Assembly (NCBI GenBank): GCA_025351425.1
Contig: JANXVY010000011.1
Location: forward strand, 1-46,182
Source: Hyphomicrobium sp.
GTDB lineage: Bacteria > Pseudomonadota > Alphaproteobacteria > Rhizobiales > Hyphomicrobiaceae
Length of the DNA: 46,182 nucleotides
Reading direction: 5' to 3'
This document shows positions 44,429 to 46,182 of this stretch, piece after piece (position 1 is the stretch's first letter; each line of letters starts with the position of its first letter). The notes below the pieces were generated by a model that worked only from the letters and a program-made list of their open reading frames with translations, was not told where the DNA came from and ran no database searches. A program made the position numbers and the translations under genes.

Positions 44429-45899
44429 AGTGCCTCCAAGACTGCATTCTCACGATAGCGTCTTCGAACGCGTTACCGGGAAGTTCGGCAAGCAGCATAG
44501 GCGAAGGAAGCACGATCTGAGAGGCCTCGCGAGGTTCTAGTTTCAACATTCCGCCACCAAGCGGATGTCCCTCTAGCTCGCAGCTAAGTTGAACGAAGGG
44601 CGTATCCCAAAGATCATATAGTTGGCTAATCATCCGCTTATCGCGCAAACGGACGCTATGGACCGAATTTGTACAGGTGCATGACGCAGAATTGCGGACG
44701 AGCCCGGCGGCCCGGCCGGACATATAGGTCAAGAAAAAATCTGGAATTTGCACGTCCGGGACCGAATACCACGGTGTGCGAACGCGGCACTTGTAGGCTT
44801 CGCACGCCAGCTTGGCGTCATCAGTCTCAATGTACCGGATCACCGAACGTGGAAGGTTCTCGGTTTTCGGCAACCGAAGCAAGTAGATCGGATCATCGTC
44901 CTTGATCCACTTCTTCACTACAGACGGGGTGAGATTCTTCTCCGGGAGAGCCCGTCCATTGCGCACGGTCGGTTGTAGCAAGTTCGAAGGAATGCCCAGC
45001 TCTGCGGCCAGCGACGGTCGAAGATGAAAGAAGTCATTCGCTCCGCTGACATATCCGATACCAACCGTCGCGAGTTCCCCCAAGCGTTGGCTGCCAGCAT
45101 CGCCGGCTACCAGTTGATAAAGCTCGCGTGCTTGCTGCGGCATCAAGTATGGCCTGAGGCGGCGCTTCCAATCGCCTCGCCACTCGTAAATGGACACGCA
45201 CGCAAACTCGCGCGGCGGTCGCTTGCTCCGATTGAACTTGTCGACAGAGGTAAATCGGATTGTCTTTGTACTGCCACCGTAGCCTTCTGCGTGAAGAAGC
45301 CAGCAATCTTCCGACAGGTCGGGAAATAGTTTGTCCCGCACGGCAACAACGTGAACGATCTCGAAGTGTTCGACAAGGTATTCGAGAAGTGGGGAAGCAT
45401 AAGGCGCATGCCCAATCTCCGCAGGAACGACAAACGACATCCTTCCGCCGCGCCTCAATAGGCTGGCTGTTGCCACAAGAAACGGAGCCCACGACGAAGC
45501 AAGACCAGAGAACTGTGCGCCTAGCTTTGCACAGAGGTTCAGCGCACGAGCCCTGACTTCGCCTTTGAAGGTTTGGTATCTAATAAAGGGCGGGTTGCCA
45601 GCCGCGCAATCGAAGCGCTCCTCGGTGGCACTGGCCCAGGCAAAAAAGTCACCCTCGTGAATCAGCGCCCACGGTGCCACGGACATGGCCTTCATAGCGG
45701 CCTGTGGATCCTGTTCGATGCCTACGCTATTGCGATGGCCACGAATGAACCGCCCGTCGCCGCAAGATGGGTCAAGGAGCCGGTCTTCATCGTCGCGCAA
45801 CGCCCAGGACACGAGCGATCCCACCACCGGGTCGGGTGTGTAATAAGCCCCCGCCTCCTTTTGGGGAGTCAGGCGCGAGGATCGGGTCACGCTACGCAT
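44415..45899 (-). CDS. DNA N6-adenine methyltransferase (restriction-modification)
   Basis: A 494-residue class I adenine methyltransferase of the gamma type. In order: motif X GAYYTPDPVVGSLV (from residue 17), the SAM-binding motif LLDPSCGDGRF (41-51), the catalytic NPPF (102-105) in GNPPFIRYQ, and a large C-terminal target-recognition part with GVGYVS-like GIGYVSGANDFF. It would methylate adenine at the recognition site and protect host DNA. The stop lies 14 bases inside the next gene, so methylase and nuclease are translated together, methylase first. ATG 45899 lacks a good ribosome site, so the start may be elsewhere. Confidence 0.85.
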   Translation of the reverse strand: MRSVTRSSRLTPQKEAGAYYTPDPVVGSLVSWALRDDEDRLLDPSCGDGRFIRGHRNSVGIEQDPQAAMKAMSVAPWALIHEGDFFAWASATEERFDCAAGNPPFIRYQTFKGEVRARALNLCAKLGAQFSGLASSWAPFLVATASLLRRGGRMSFVVPAEIGHAPYASPLLEYLVEHFEIVHVVAVRDKLFPDLSEDCWLLHAEGYGGSTKTIRFTSVDKFNRSKRPPREFACVSIYEWRGDWKRRLRPYLMPQQARELYQLVAGDAGSQRLGELATVGIGYVSGANDFFHLRPSLAAELGIPSNLLQPTVRNGRALPEKNLTPSVVKKWIKDDDPIYLLRLPKTENLPRSVIRYIETDDAKLACEAYKCRVRTPWYSVPDVQIPDFFLTYMSGRAAGLVRNSASCTCTNSVHSVRLRDKRMISQLYDLWDTPFVQLSCELEGHPLGGGMLKLEPREASQIVLPSPMLLAELPGNAFEDAIVRMQSWRHYGTA

Positions 45900-46130
45900 T
45901 TTTCAGAGCGGCCTGGGTGAGGGAGGTGAAGGAGGTCAGCACTTGACTAGCATCCTGATTTTGATTCGTCTGCCCTAGCTAGCTGTACCGGGACAAGAGG
46001 ATCACTAGGCGGCTTCTGTTGTTGCTGTTGGACCACTCCCGGCCCGCCATCCCCTCCGGCCCCCAAGCGGGCGTGGGGCTGATGGTACGAAAACGCGGCG
46101 TAAATATCCAACAGCGGACCCGACAACAAC

Positions 46131-46152
46131 GGCCCTCTGGCGTCAGAGGGCC
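46131..46152. repeat. Perfect 9-bp inverted repeat at window end
   Basis: GGCCCTCTG (46131-46139), loop GCGT, CAGAGGGCC (46144-46152). The 280 bases from 45900 to the window end contain no credible gene; the open frames are short and one is a Gln-run shadow. The repeat might be a terminator or the edge of an element whose rest lies outside the window. Confidence 0.5.
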
Positions 46153-46182
46153 TCCCACTCCAGGTCCCACGCCCTCAACTTG

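Noticed and set aside
45947-46129. 60-residue ORF with a Gln run near the window end
   Set aside because: No ribosome site and a Gln run from a CTG/TTG repeat; too short to support as a transposase remnant.

Overview
The window is high-GC (roughly 60-65 % by eye) chromosomal DNA of an alphaproteobacterium, most likely a member of Hyphomicrobiales (Rhizobiales), possibly near Hyphomicrobium. The evidence is a set of clade-typical genes: a MucR/Ros regulator, DUF6456, DUF1491, DUF4170, DUF2076, a YcgN-type cysteine-cluster protein, alphaproteobacterial GshA, the fabD-fabG-acpP-fabF-mltG order, and one perfect CtrA box. The genus is inference.

Layout. 1-423: no convincing gene, but strongly structured DNA (a possible small RNA, then a hairpin-rich leader) ahead of lutB-lutC (lactate oxidation). 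2.5-6.4 kb: a small cysteine-rich secreted protein, gshA and rsmE on the minus strand, divergent from ubiA. 6.4-8.5 kb: DUF4170 and an MsbA-type ABC exporter, translationally coupled. 8.5-14.1 kb, minus strand: a secreted protein with three cysteine-pair modules, greA, carB (broken by an apparent one-base deletion) and a YcgN-family protein. 14.4-17.9 kb: a class A penicillin-binding protein followed by a DUF1214/DUF1254-like pair. 17.9-22.1 kb: small clade-specific genes, sufE, a DnaA-domain-IV/DUF6456 protein and mucR. 22.5-24.6 kb: an oligopeptidase B-type S9 peptidase. 24.7-31.2 kb, minus strand: fabD, fabG, acpP, fabF (fatty acid synthesis), mltG (peptidoglycan) and a DUF2076 gene. 31.4-35.4 kb: TerC, a beta-hydroxyacid dehydrogenase, threonine ammonia-lyase and a 2OG-Fe(II) oxygenase. 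35.4-36.2 kb: an intergenic stretch with one very short membrane-protein ORF and a clearly AT-rich segment. 36.2-38.6 kb: a large secreted di-heme cytochrome/DUF4384 protein. 38.6-39.3 kb: repeat-rich intergenic DNA. 39.3-43.2 kb: an SPW-type membrane protein, gatA and gatC (tRNA-Gln/Asn amidation), ruvX and a MarR regulator. 43.4-45.9 kb: a probable restriction-modification pair with a different base composition. 45.9-46.2 kb: no gene, one strong inverted repeat at the edge.

Most of the window is ordinary core genome: cell-envelope synthesis, lipid synthesis, glutathione, pyrimidine/arginine precursors and translation fidelity. The accessory or less ordinary parts are the 5' structured region, the three-module cysteine protein, the cytochrome-DUF4384 fusion with its AT-rich upstream region, the palindromic repeat families, and the restriction-modification pair. 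No CRISPR array, rRNA, tRNA, prophage or complete insertion sequence was seen. I did not find a clear-cut new multi-gene defence or metabolic system; the best candidates for something undescribed are listed as findings, with their uncertainty.
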